Shown: positions 44,401 through 51,970 of the stretch, in pieces
Layout: the number at the start of each line of letters is the position of its first letter
Position numbering within the stretch: position 1 is the first letter of the stretch
DNA from: a bacterium
GTDB taxonomy: Bacteria > Bacteroidota > Bacteroidia > Flavobacteriales_D > Crocinitomicaceae
Length of the DNA stretch: 64,000 nt
Reading direction: 5' to 3'
Assembly (NCBI GenBank): GCA_024742305.1
Contig: JANSYQ010000001.1
Location: 457,851 to 521,850 of the forward strand
Translations under genes and position numbers: made by a program
Notes under the pieces: generated by a model
Database searches by the model: none
What the model was told of the DNA's origin: nothing
The model's input: only the letters and a program-made list of their open reading frames with translations

Positions 44401-45284
44401 ACACGGGGGAAGTTACTGCGGGTGTTATTGGTAGTGAACGCCTTGCGTATGATGTTTGGGGAGCAACAGTGAATCAGGCCCAAAGAATGGAGATGTTGGG
44501 TGCACCGGGAAAGGTGACAATTACTGGAGCCACTTTCGAACTTATCGAACCTTATTTTGATTGCACATTCAAAGGAAAGGCACAGACGAAGAGCCGTGGT
44601 TTGATTGACATGTATGAAGTCAATTGCATCAAACCAGAGCTTTCCGAAAACGGCGAAGGAATATATCCAAACAAACGCTTTAAGGAGATTGTCAACCTTC
44701 ACCTATACAGTTCCATCAATTATTACAAGGCAGAGCGCTACATCATGAAGTTGCACTATCACAGCGTTGGACACTCGAAAGATGTTGTAAACGCGGTGGA
44801 GCGTATTGCCCTTTTGGAAAACGTTACCGATGAAGCACTTTTCTTGCTAAAATCAGCGGCAAATTACCACGACGCAGGCTTTATTGAACAGTACGATGCG
44901 AACGAGCCTGTTGGTGCACGTTTAGCAGGCGAAATCCTTCCAAGATTCGGTTATACAGAGGATGACATCAAAGTCATTCAAGAATTGATTTATGCAACAC
45001 GCATTCCGCACAAACCAAAAAATCACTTGGAGGAAATTCTATGCGACGCCGACTTAGACTACCTAGGTCGTGACGATTTTCATGAAATTGCCGATAAACT
45101 GCGACGTGAGTTAAAAGAGCATGGTAAGATTGAAAGCGATCGTCAATGGGATGAAATTCAAGTGGGATTCCTAAAGATGCATAAGTACTTCACAAAAACC
45201 GCTATTGATACCCGCCAAGAAAAGAAAATGCAACACCTCAAGGAAGTAGAGGAGCGGTTGGCTCGAGATGAGTATAAGGATTGA
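41427..45284 (+). CDS. Receptor-type adenylyl cyclase fused to an HD phosphohydrolase domain
   Basis: The 1285-residue protein has a signal peptide and a periplasmic two-component-regulator-type beta-propeller (Reg_prop repeats such as LWIGTQDGLNRYDG) to about residue 640. A Y_Y_Y-like domain comes next (about 680-770), then one membrane helix near 778-800 and a coiled coil to about 870. Residues about 888-1070 form a class III nucleotidyl cyclase: metal Asp in FTDFVGFT and IGDAYM, adenine-type Lys in KIKTIGD and Asp in AYDVWG, and the Asn/Arg pair in VNQAQRM. These point to ATP as substrate. The C-terminus (about 1100-1215) is an HD domain with HYHSVGHSKD, NYHDAGF and CDADLDYLG. Whether the HD part hydrolyses the cyclase product is unknown. 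Confidence 0.88.
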   Translation: MSRWIVRTFFSLLFFSPAWGQSELRFHNFTINDGLSQSSALCMVQDQVNSLWIGTQDGLNRYDGHAFQTYSSSNTKGLASDYVRAAVKGKNGTLWFGTNAGLTNFDLRTEKFKTFFDKGAQMLDIQDLALDNRDILWIATVDKGLYSYDARTQKLQSHFKRVPSKKTTQLFALNGRVVVATEGQGVYVLHQKNVQHFSGKVNGAPLMINNIGQWSDSQVLLSTGSGVFAFDVTNGKFQKQKVSEEMESLNINATDAYFTKNKEWIIATKSEGLFVVKDGQTKQYTEDVFQKNALLINELNAIFSDNSGNIWVGSQRGLSVFNIEDNGILGYGPSGNDEKGIPTPNVWSFAESKKGRYTFIGTDRAVSRWDRKTGVFQQYYRSKDHSTLGNGEMDVLGLHVISDNHLLVACADGAYELKTRPDGDEFKQIQSPEMNAEFFKSYSILHWKGTKYFIATRGGVLMYDIQTKETTVFKHDPSNPQTTLTDGICRVSYKDHHGNVWFATSVGGLNQLKEKNGEITIEPYRFNNQIRKVSTDYITSIYLDKNDNFWLSTLGTGLIKWNEKTKKPKVYNESDGLPNGVIYSVLEGSEGNLWLSTNKGLCSFNPRNGKVKVFTEQEGLMSNEFNLGAYMKGQDGYLYFGGIYGYNYFQPETLAKKKKDLSITFTKFKLENEWLTPGKEDTPLKNPVFKTKELFLGYRQNSFTLRFQPSDIGDGETVNYKYHLLGSDEGEIFIGSNNEIHFNALASGDYELLIYARRGNGEWSEVPARMVIHIASPFWRTWWFWAIIALLAIVGIRLFIRRRIDAARREQIRLEIKVKNRTREIQQQNQKIAAQKLKIEEERNKVVKQQKLLQVEKDKTEKLLKNVIPASTAEELKKRGKARARAYKTVSVLFTDFVGFTKISDRLKPTELVKKLDVYFTKFDEIIVRNNLEKIKTIGDAYMCAGGVPVRNNTNPIDTCLAAVQIQHYMSQRKHDAIANKQEYWELRLGINTGEVTAGVIGSERLAYDVWGATVNQAQRMEMLGAPGKVTITGATFELIEPYFDCTFKGKAQTKSRGLIDMYEVNCIKPELSENGEGIYPNKRFKEIVNLHLYSSINYYKAERYIMKLHYHSVGHSKDVVNAVERIALLENVTDEALFLLKSAANYHDAGFIEQYDANEPVGARLAGEILPRFGYTEDDIKVIQELIYATRIPHKPKNHLEEILCDADLDYLGRDDFHEIADKLRRELKEHGKIESDRQWDEIQVGFLKMHKYFTKTAIDTRQEKKMQHLKEVEERLARDEYKD

Positions 45285-45287
45285 AAG

Positions 45288-45320
45288 AGACACTAGATTA
45301 AGAGACCTCAGACGCTAAAT
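45288..45320. repeat. AGACnCTAGAC-type intergenic motif
   Basis: AGACACTAGAT (45288) and AGACGCTAAAT (45310) follow the cyclase-HD gene directly and match the intergenic motif of 10191, 57340, 57378, 57685 and 61714 with one or two changes. Confidence 0.5.
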
Positions 45321-45374
45321 GTCAAACACGAAACACAGTTAAATATCCTCCCCACCTGAGTGAAACTTTGGGCA

Positions 45375-45393
45375 CATCGAGCGGAGCCGAGAT
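45375..45393. repeat. Second copy of the CATCGAGCGGAGCCGAGAT element
   Basis: The 19-nt word is identical to 21227-21245, some 24 kb away. Here the partner arm of the inverted repeat is not obvious. Confidence 0.65.
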
Positions 45394-45399
45394 GCGACC

Positions 45400-45426
45400 A
45401 AAAAAGGGACACTCAACGAGCATCCC
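45400..45426 (-). terminator. Terminator of the universal stress protein gene
   Basis: On the minus strand GGGATGCT pairs with AGTGTCCC (two G-U) and is followed by six T. It begins 25 nt after the stop codon at 45451. Confidence 0.7.
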
Positions 45427-45450
45427 TTTCTATAATCAATAGATCTATTT

Positions 45451-46266
45451 CTAATTAAAGTCAGCGGCAAACGAGAACGAACCTTCAATAGGGTTCATAA
45501 TTAACGTCGGAATTTGGGCATCATTGGTGATAACCACCTCTTCGTTTCCGCCTGCTAATGAACCAAAAATGCTGTTTTTATTAGTGTTCATAATAGCAAT
45601 GAGGTCGGCCTTCATTTCTTTTGCGTGTTTCACAACAGCACGATTGAACGAACCCTCAATCATAGTAGCGGTAACAGCAATATCGCGCTCTTCAAAGTAC
45701 TTCTTAGCGAATACAATGTTTGCCTTTACTTGCTTTTTCAAAAACTCATCGGTTTCATCAGGTGTAACTACGTGCACACGAGAGTTAAAGAATTTCGCAA
45801 GGTTGGAAACAATAGCCAATTTCTGCTTCGTTTCTTTATTTAAATCCAAAGGCACTACGATGTCATCGTACCCTGTTTCTTTCGGAGTTTTTTCTTGAAC
45901 GATGACAAAAGGAACGCTTGAATGCGTAATTACTTTCAAGGCATTCATCCCGGTGAGGTGTTGCCAACCGTGCGTTCCGTGTGTACCCATGAAAATTAAC
46001 TCAGAGTGGTGCTCGGAAGCAAAGTCTCCAATATCTTCAAAAATACTTCCTAATCGTACCGACGGTATAACTTTCACATCTGTGGTTAGCGCATCGATAA
46101 TTTTGTTCAGCTTCTTTTCAGCTGCATCAATATCTTTTTGTTTTGCAACGACATGTAGCAAATAAATTTCAGCACCTAGCGGTTTTGCAGTGGCGATTGC
46201 GTGTTCTAATGCGATATCCGCAACCTCGGTAAAATCGTGCGGAACAATAAAGTTTTTGGTTCGCAT
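45451..46266 (-). CDS. Tandem universal stress protein
   Basis: The 271-residue protein contains two UspA domains (about 1-140 and 145-271). The first has the phosphate-binding type motif FMGTHGTHGWQHLTGMNA near residue 92, close to the G-2x-G-9x-G pattern of ATP-binding USPs; the second domain has GSLAGGNEEVVITN instead. No signal peptide is present, so it is cytoplasmic. Such proteins are linked to stress survival and energy status; the ligand is unknown. It lies 48 nt behind the EamA gene but a TACTTTTA box upstream of its own ATG suggests a separate promoter. Confidence 0.9.
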   Translation of the reverse strand: MRTKNFIVPHDFTEVADIALEHAIATAKPLGAEIYLLHVVAKQKDIDAAEKKLNKIIDALTTDVKVIPSVRLGSIFEDIGDFASEHHSELIFMGTHGTHGWQHLTGMNALKVITHSSVPFVIVQEKTPKETGYDDIVVPLDLNKETKQKLAIVSNLAKFFNSRVHVVTPDETDEFLKKQVKANIVFAKKYFEERDIAVTATMIEGSFNRAVVKHAKEMKADLIAIMNTNKNSIFGSLAGGNEEVVITNDAQIPTLIMNPIEGSFSFAADFN

Positions 46267-46314
46267 AAAATTCGGTTTACAAGTTTAATTTGGTTTGTAT
46301 AAAAGTACAAATAA

Positions 46315-47241
46315 TCAGGTTTCTATCCCTTGATTGATGACCCTATTTCGTTTGTTTTTCTTTCGTTTAAAATAAGCCTTTAAAAATGCATTCGCAAATA
46401 TCACAAGGACGATGATGACAGACCCGAAATAGAATTGCATTCCGAGTTCTTGATTTTCGTGTAGAATTAAAATCCCTAGAACAATCGCATACACGGGCTC
46501 TAAGTTGATGCTAAGTGACACCGTAAATGCCCCCAAATGCTTTACAAGCTCCACCACTGCTAAAAACGCAAAGGAGGTACATACAACACCCAAGAAGAAT
46601 AGCCATCCAATGTCTTCAAGGCTAATACTCCAAAGTTCTGCGTTGAAATTGCCCGTTGCTAGAAGTAGTATGGCTATGGCAATGGTCGCCATGATCATCT
46701 CATAAAGTGTAATGGTAGAAGGCTTTTCTGTTTGTGCAAACTTTGCATTGAATACAGAAAAAGTAGCAGCAAGTAGGGCGGAGGTCAAACCATAGAATAG
46801 GGCCATGAGTTGATCTCCTGAAAACTCTTCTGTAACGAGAAAAATTCCGATCACAACAATTAAGCTCAAGCCAAACTCTACCCAAGAAAACTTACGTTTC
46901 ATGACTAGGGGCTCTAACCAAGAAACATGCAGGGTAGTCGTAGAAAGACACAAAACACCGAAGGAAGCTGTTGATAGCTGCACCGCTTGAAAAAAGGTGA
47001 TCCAGTGGGCGCCCACCACCAAACCAACGAGACAAATCCCCAAGAACCGTCTAGTACCTTGAACTTTTAAGGGTCTTTTGAGAATGAGCATAAAAACGAA
47101 AAGTGAAACACTTGCTATTAGTACCCTATGAAATACCATGGAAACAGCGTCCATTTCAATCAGCTTTCCGAGTATGCCCGTAAAACCGAAAAGAAGAATA
47201 ATAAAATGGAGCAAGATGTGATTCTTGTACGTCTCGAACAT
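46315..47241 (-). CDS. EamA/DMT-family transporter
   Basis: The 308-residue inner membrane protein has ten predicted helices arranged as two repeated EamA units (about 5-135 and 150-285). Features include LIEMDAVSMVFHRVLIAS at the start of the first unit and TITLYEMIMATIAIA, KHLGAFTVSLSINLEPVYAIVLG and LHENQELGMQFYFGSVIIV in the second, a pattern typical of drug/metabolite transporters. The C-terminus is basic and probably cytoplasmic. The transported compound cannot be read from sequence. A terminator of the upstream gene (47247-47280) lies just before its ATG, so it needs its own promoter. Confidence 0.92.
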   Translation of the reverse strand: MFETYKNHILLHFIILLFGFTGILGKLIEMDAVSMVFHRVLIASVSLFVFMLILKRPLKVQGTRRFLGICLVGLVVGAHWITFFQAVQLSTASFGVLCLSTTTLHVSWLEPLVMKRKFSWVEFGLSLIVVIGIFLVTEEFSGDQLMALFYGLTSALLAATFSVFNAKFAQTEKPSTITLYEMIMATIAIAILLLATGNFNAELWSISLEDIGWLFFLGVVCTSFAFLAVVELVKHLGAFTVSLSINLEPVYAIVLGILILHENQELGMQFYFGSVIIVLVIFANAFLKAYFKRKKNKRNRVINQGIET

Positions 47242-47246
47242 AACTC

Positions 47247-47280
47247 AAAAAATAACGGGCACACCTTACGATGTACCCGT
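47247..47280 (-). terminator. Terminator of the charged-helix protein gene
   Basis: On the minus strand ACGGGTACA pairs with TGTGCCCGT (one G-U) around an 8-nt loop, followed by TATTTTTT. It ends only a few bases before the EamA start codon. Confidence 0.75.
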
Positions 47281-47305
47281 CAAATCTAATCATTAGGATG
47301 TCTGT

Positions 47306-48622
47306 CTAATCCAATTTTTTCATTTTGAGCAAAATTTTCTTGCGCTCTTCATCAAGATCGTTCTGCTTCTCATCCAATTTCAAGTGTTTTTCATCCAGCT
47401 TGATTTGCTCTTCTTTGAGTTTATCGAGCTTTTTCCCTTTGGCTACTTTTTTGTCTAGTTTTTTCTGCTCGTCTTCTAAATCTTTGCGGTCCGCGTCTAT
47501 TTTCGCTTGATCTTCATCTAGCTTATCCAACTTTTCTTGAAATTTGGCGCGTTTCTCAGCAAGCTTCTCTGCTTCTTCTCGTTCCTTCTCAGCAGCGGCT
47601 GCTTCTTTTTCCGCTTCCTTTTGAGCTTTTTCTGCTTCTTTCTGCTCCTTTTCCGCTTCTTTTCGAGCTTTCTCTTCTTCTTTTTCGCGTTCCGCCTCTT
47701 CTTTAGCTTCCTTTTCCGCTTCTTTGGCTTCTTCTTCTGCGGCTTCGCGTTCTTTCTTCAACTCTTTTTCCTTCTCTTTTGCAGCCTCTTCCGCCTCTTT
47801 GCGAGCCTTTTCTTGCTCTTTTTGAATGCGCTCTGCTTCTTTTTGGGCTTCTTCTTCTGCTTTACGATCGCGCTCCAACGCTGCCGTAGCTGCTGCTTTC
47901 TCTTCCAGCTGTTTACGACGTGCTTCTGCTTCTTCTTGACGCTGTTTTGCTGCTGCTTCTCGTGCTGCAATGTTTTTTTCCAGCTCGGCACGGCGTTCCT
48001 CTGTCATTTCAGCGCTACCATTATTTAACTCTTCTGCTTCCTTGCGTATTGCTTCTGCCTCTTCAGCAGCTTCTTCTGCCTCCTTATTAACCTTTTCCGT
48101 TTCAGCGGCAATTTCTTCTTGCTCTTTACGCAATTCTTCCTGACGTTTTAACGACGCTTCTTTTTCGGCAGCCGCCTCTTCAGCAGTTTTTTGCTCTTCC
48201 TCTATTTGACCTTCAATTTTCTCTGTTTTCTCCTCAGACTCCGCAGTAATTTCTTCTGCAGAGTCCTTTTTCGGGCGCATAATCACATTGAAGTTGGCAC
48301 CTTCTTTCAAGGTACGATCACGTAATTTCTCTGAAGCATACAATTTATGAAAGACTTCAATAGTAACCGTTTGGCCGGTGTAGTTTTTAACACTTACACT
48401 AGCATTTCCTGAAGCATCAGTAGTGCCCGAACCAACGGTCATACGTTCGTGAACAATTTTTATTAGTGCTCCCGCAACAGGCTGACCGTCGCTTTTTACG
48501 TTGATGGTAACAGAAACTCCTTCTTGAATTTCAATGGTAGTAACAGGAGATTTATCAGCTTCCGATGCCTGCGCCCCAAAGGCACACAACAATAAGGTAG
48601 CAGCAATGTAAATGTTTTTCAT
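47306..48622 (-). CDS. Exported protein with an Ig-like domain and a long charged helix
   Basis: The 438-residue protein has a signal peptide (MKNIYIAATLLLCAFGAQA) and a beta-sandwich domain of about 90 residues of the carboxypeptidase-regulatory/Big type (SVTINVKSDGQPVAGALIKI, TDASGNASVSVKNYTG). The remaining 300 residues are made almost only of Glu, Lys, Ala, Arg and Gln in runs such as AEKEQKEAEKAQKEAEKEA, then a shorter Leu-containing coiled coil (LDKLDEDQAKID). This is either a coiled coil or a single charged alpha-helix, like the spanning part of TolA. It has no T9SS sorting domain and no C-terminal membrane anchor, so it may stay in the periplasm. Function unknown. Confidence 0.85.
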   Translation of the reverse strand: MKNIYIAATLLLCAFGAQASEADKSPVTTIEIQEGVSVTINVKSDGQPVAGALIKIVHERMTVGSGTTDASGNASVSVKNYTGQTVTIEVFHKLYASEKLRDRTLKEGANFNVIMRPKKDSAEEITAESEEKTEKIEGQIEEEQKTAEEAAAEKEASLKRQEELRKEQEEIAAETEKVNKEAEEAAEEAEAIRKEAEELNNGSAEMTEERRAELEKNIAAREAAAKQRQEEAEARRKQLEEKAAATAALERDRKAEEEAQKEAERIQKEQEKARKEAEEAAKEKEKELKKEREAAEEEAKEAEKEAKEEAEREKEEEKARKEAEKEQKEAEKAQKEAEKEAAAAEKEREEAEKLAEKRAKFQEKLDKLDEDQAKIDADRKDLEDEQKKLDKKVAKGKKLDKLKEEQIKLDEKHLKLDEKQNDLDEERKKILLKMKKLD

Positions 48623-48729
48623 CGTTTTGGTTTTTTAGTAGCTCTCACGCCTAATGGCGTAAGGAATTTAAATATATGAAATCCTATTGGACTCCACCAA
48701 TAGATCAAAAATAATTCCATTTTTTCCAG

Positions 48730-48737
48730 TACTTTTG
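48730..48737 (+). promoter_or_regulatory. -7 element next to the holB ATG
   Basis: TACTTTTG (exact TAnnTTTG) ends 4 nt before the ATG at 48742, suggesting a leaderless mRNA. Confidence 0.55.
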
Positions 48738-48741
48738 AATC

Positions 48742-49860
48742 ATGCAGTTTTCCGCGGTAATTGGACATAATTCACTCAAGTCACACCTGATTGATGAGGT
48801 GCAAAACGAGAAGATCAGTCATGCTCAATTATTTCTTGGGAAACCGGGCTATGGCGTACTTCCCTTGGCCCTTGCATTTGTTCAATATCTCTTTTGTGAA
48901 AATAGAACGGAAGAAGACAGCTGTGGATCTTGCCCTTCATGTAAAAAGGTAAGTCAGTTGCAACATCCCGACCTACACTTTTCTTTCCCTACAATTCAGG
49001 CTGTTTCGAAAACATCGAACGGAAACCTGAAAGAGTGGCGGGAGCAAATAGTGGAACAGCCGTACTTCGATCTCAACGATTGGATAAAAAAGACCGATGT
49101 TCGCGAACGAAAGCCCATTATTGGTGTTCAAGAAAGTGAGGAAATCATCAAAAAACTCAGCCTACGCTCATACGAGGGAGGTTACAAGGTGATGATTATT
49201 TGGATGGCCGACCAAATGAATGCTTCCACAGCGAACAAACTCTTGAAAATTATAGAGGAGCCACCTAAGAACACCCTTTTCATTTTGTGTGCAGAATCGC
49301 AAGAAAGCATGCTGGCAACGATACTTTCTCGCTGTCAAATTGTAAACGTTCCCAGAGTGACTTTGGATGACATGTCCATGTATTTGCGTGAGCACAACTC
49401 AATGAATTCAAATCAGGCTGATAGTGTTGCAGCACGTGTAGAGGGAGATTTTTTAGAGGCATTGGAGTTCTTGGGAGACCATGTGGAGCAAGACGCCAAT
49501 CGGGATCAATTCATCCAACTTATGCGTGTTTGCTACAGAAAAAATGTTTTGGACATGATGGCGTGGTCGGAGGATATCGCCGGATCGAGCCGGGAACAAC
49601 AGAAGATTTTTCTGAAGTATTGCTTGCACATGTTCCGCCAAAGTATGTTACGAAATTATACAGAGGACCATTTGACAAGAGTTTCCGAGGAGGAAGACAA
49701 TTTCTTGGATAAGTTCGCCCGTTTCATTTCCGGCAACAATGTGTTTGATTTCATGACGGCCTTCAACGATGCACACTATCACATCGAAAGAAATGCCAAC
49801 CCAAAGATTCTCTTCATGAATTTGTGCTTCAATGTGATGCGATACATTCATGCGGCGTAG
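48742..49860 (+). CDS. holB: DNA polymerase III, delta' subunit
   Basis: The 372-residue protein belongs to the clamp-loader AAA+ family. The N-terminal QFSAVIGHNSLKSHLIDEV and HAQLFLGKPGYG are the delta'-type start, where the Walker A motif is degenerate (GKPGYGV), as in delta'. A zinc knot follows with CENRTEEDSCGSCPSC, and the sensor region has MNASTANKLLKIIEEPP and an SRC motif (LSRCQIVNVP). The DnaX (gamma/tau) alternative is larger and has an intact P-loop. It is the first gene of a holB, ricT, gldH rightward series, though 239 nt separate it from ricT. Confidence 0.92.
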   Translation: MQFSAVIGHNSLKSHLIDEVQNEKISHAQLFLGKPGYGVLPLALAFVQYLFCENRTEEDSCGSCPSCKKVSQLQHPDLHFSFPTIQAVSKTSNGNLKEWREQIVEQPYFDLNDWIKKTDVRERKPIIGVQESEEIIKKLSLRSYEGGYKVMIIWMADQMNASTANKLLKIIEEPPKNTLFILCAESQESMLATILSRCQIVNVPRVTLDDMSMYLREHNSMNSNQADSVAARVEGDFLEALEFLGDHVEQDANRDQFIQLMRVCYRKNVLDMMAWSEDIAGSSREQQKIFLKYCLHMFRQSMLRNYTEDHLTRVSEEEDNFLDKFARFISGNNVFDFMTAFNDAHYHIERNANPKILFMNLCFNVMRYIHAA

Positions 49861-49931
49861 GAGGGAGGGTACTCAGAATTGGTAAAAGGTTTGGCTAAAA
49901 AAGTGGAAGGCTAGGAGCTACGTTTGTTATT

Positions 49932-49982
49932 GGTTGAAGGTTGAAGGACGTTCGTTCGGTAAGTTACCTTCCACCTTCCACC
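49932..49982. repeat. Inverted repeat between holB and ricT
   Basis: GGTTGAAGGTTGAAGG (49932-49947) pairs with CCTTCCACCTTCCACC (49967-49982) at 14 of 16 positions with a 19-nt loop, followed by TTTT. It is a long stem built from a GGTTGAA tandem word and may end the holB transcript or be a REP-like element. Confidence 0.6.
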
Positions 49983-50099
49983 TTTTGCTCTTCCTATAGC
50001 TTAATATCATTTTTCAACACCCTTTTGCGCATTCTTTCCTAACCCTCCGAATCACAGCAGCAATATTCTTCGTACTTTTATCCTACAAACAGAATTACT

Positions 50100-51479
50100 A
50101 TGGGTTGTGCCAGTTGTGGGAGTAATGGAACTCCCGGTGGATGTAAAAATCACGGTACCTGTAGTTCTGGAGGTTGCAACAAATTAGAGGTGTACGATTG
50201 GTTGGCAAACATGGAGTTGCCCGGCGGTCAGTCACCTTACGATATATTGGAAATCCGGTTTAAAAACAGCCGGAAAGGATTTTACCGGAACAGCAAGTCA
50301 CTCAATCTTCAAGTTGGAGATGTTGTGGTAGTCGAAAGCAGTCCGGGCGTAGACGTTGGAGTCGTATCTATTGTTGGAGAACTCGCCAGAATTCAGGTAA
50401 ATAAGAAAAGTCCGAACTTCAAACATGCGGAAGCGCGAAAAATCGTGCGCATTGCTGAACAGGAAGATATAGATAAGTGGATCAAAGCGCGCTCACTTGA
50501 GCGTGAAGTGATGTACAAGTCGCGAACACTTGCCGTAAACCTCGGGTTAGAAATGAAGATTTCTGACGTGGAGTATCAGGCGGACTTAACAAAAGCAACA
50601 TTTTATTACACGGCTGAGGGACGTGTAGATTTCCGTCAGCTGATCAAAGACATGGCGGACGAGTTCCGCATTAGAATTGAAATGCGCCAAATTGGAGCGC
50701 GTCAAGAAGCCTCTCGATTGGGAGGCATAGGCTCTTGTGGTCGAGAGTTGTGCTGTTCTACTTGGTTAACAGATTTCCGTTCTGTATCCACAGCGGCAGC
50801 GCGTTATCAGCAATTGTCGTTAAATCCACAAAAGCTGGCTGGCCAATGTGGAAAGCTGAAGTGCTGTTTGAATTACGAGCTGGACATGTACCTAGATGCT
50901 GTGAAAGCATTTCCGAAAGGCGACTTAAAGTTGCGAACAGAAAAAGGAACGGCATCACACATTAAAACAGATGTTTTTAAGAAGCAAATGTGGTACGGAT
51001 ACGATGGTGAAGCAGGCGTTGGTTCCGGCTTGATTCCATTGCATCCTGACCGTGTGCGCGAAATCATCAAAATGAACCGCAACGGCAAAAAGCCGGCAGA
51101 CTTAAACGACTATATGGATGTAACCGTTGAGGAAGAACCGGATTATACCAATGTGGTTGGGCAGGACAGCCTGAATCGTTTTGAGCATATTTTCAAGAAG
51201 AAAAAGCGCTCGGGTAACCGACGTAAAAAACCTACTGGACAACAATCTCAGGGAAACCGACCGCAAGGAACTAAACCGAGGGGAAATCAACCGAAAAAGG
51301 GAGCGCAACAAAAACAAAACAACCAAAAAGGGTCTCAGCCTCAAAACCCTGAGAACAAAACACAGGGCGGAGGAAATAAGCAGGGAGGAAACCCGAACAA
51401 TAAGGGAGGTCAAAACAAACGTCGTTCGAATAACCGCAGAAGAAAACCGAACAATAACAACAATGAAAAGAAGTCATAA
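50100..51479 (+). CDS. ricT: RicT/PSP1-domain protein with disordered basic tail
   Basis: The 459-residue protein has a Cys-rich N-terminal segment (MGCASCGSNG, GTCSSGGCNK) and the PSP1 core (about 60-290) with two cysteine clusters, GSCGRELCCSTWL and GQCGKLKCCLNYE. In Bacillus RicT belongs to an Fe-S-containing complex (with RicA and RicF) that affects RNA processing. The last about 90 residues are low-complexity: Gln, Asn, Lys, Gly and Arg, as in GNRPQGTKPRGNQPKKG. This may bind RNA or the membrane. The end of the gene overlaps the gldH start by 17 nt. From memory the ricT-gldH pairing is usual in Flavobacteriia. Confidence 0.9.
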   Translation: MGCASCGSNGTPGGCKNHGTCSSGGCNKLEVYDWLANMELPGGQSPYDILEIRFKNSRKGFYRNSKSLNLQVGDVVVVESSPGVDVGVVSIVGELARIQVNKKSPNFKHAEARKIVRIAEQEDIDKWIKARSLEREVMYKSRTLAVNLGLEMKISDVEYQADLTKATFYYTAEGRVDFRQLIKDMADEFRIRIEMRQIGARQEASRLGGIGSCGRELCCSTWLTDFRSVSTAAARYQQLSLNPQKLAGQCGKLKCCLNYELDMYLDAVKAFPKGDLKLRTEKGTASHIKTDVFKKQMWYGYDGEAGVGSGLIPLHPDRVREIIKMNRNGKKPADLNDYMDVTVEEEPDYTNVVGQDSLNRFEHIFKKKKRSGNRRKKPTGQQSQGNRPQGTKPRGNQPKKGAQQKQNNQKGSQPQNPENKTQGGGNKQGGNPNNKGGQNKRRSNNRRRKPNNNNNEKKS

Positions 51480-51936
51480 AATCTGGTTGAGCTTATTCTT
51501 GTTTCCTCTGCTGGTGGCATGTTCAGACGCTCCCATGTACGAAAAGGTGTATTCCTTTAAAAATCAAGAGTGGAAGCAAGACGAGAAGATGAAGTTCGTG
51601 GTAGATATCAAGGACACGTCGAAAATATATGACTTTACGGTTTTGGTAAGAACGACTACGGATTATCCGTACAATAACCTTTGGATGTTTATGAAATCCA
51701 TAGCTCCAGACGGAACAACGGGGCGCGAACCTATTCAAATGTATATTACCAATCCGGATGGAAGTTGGGTAGGAACGAAGTCGGGTTCCACCGTGGAAAC
51801 GCCCTTATCTTTCAAGTCGAGAAAAATGCCGATGAAAGGAAAGTATACCTTCATCCTAGAGCAGGGCATCACCGACTCTGAGGTCACCGACATATTGGAC
51901 TTAATTCTTCGGGTAGACTACGCAAAAGAAGATTGA
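51463..51936 (+). CDS. gldH: Gliding motility lipoprotein GldH
   Basis: With the ATG at 51463 the protein has 157 residues and starts with a lipoprotein signal (KIWLSLFLFPLLVACSDAP, lipobox LVAC). A longer frame opens at 51181 but would put ricT-overlapping sequence before the signal. The remainder matches the GldH family: FKNQEWKQDEKMKFVVDIKD, NLWMFMKSIAPDG, IQMYITNPDGSWVG, FILEQG. GldH is needed for gliding in Flavobacterium johnsoniae, and gldH overlaps ricT here by 17 nt. Its presence beside T9SS cargos suggests that the organism may glide, but gliding needs many other gld/spr genes that are not in this window. Confidence 0.9.
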   Translation: MKRSHKIWLSLFLFPLLVACSDAPMYEKVYSFKNQEWKQDEKMKFVVDIKDTSKIYDFTVLVRTTTDYPYNNLWMFMKSIAPDGTTGREPIQMYITNPDGSWVGTKSGSTVETPLSFKSRKMPMKGKYTFILEQGITDSEVTDILDLILRVDYAKED

Positions 51937-51970
51937 TAGCACCTTGAGCGTGCCGAAAGGGGCAGGTTAA

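Noticed and set aside
47537..48028. Plus-strand frame of 163 codons rich in Phe, Leu and Ser
   Set aside because: It is the antisense of the Glu/Lys repeat codons (GAA, AAG) of the charged-helix gene and not a real membrane protein.
51181..51462. N-terminal extension of gldH inside ricT
   Set aside because: It would place about 94 low-complexity residues before a clear lipoprotein signal; ricT already uses this DNA in another frame.
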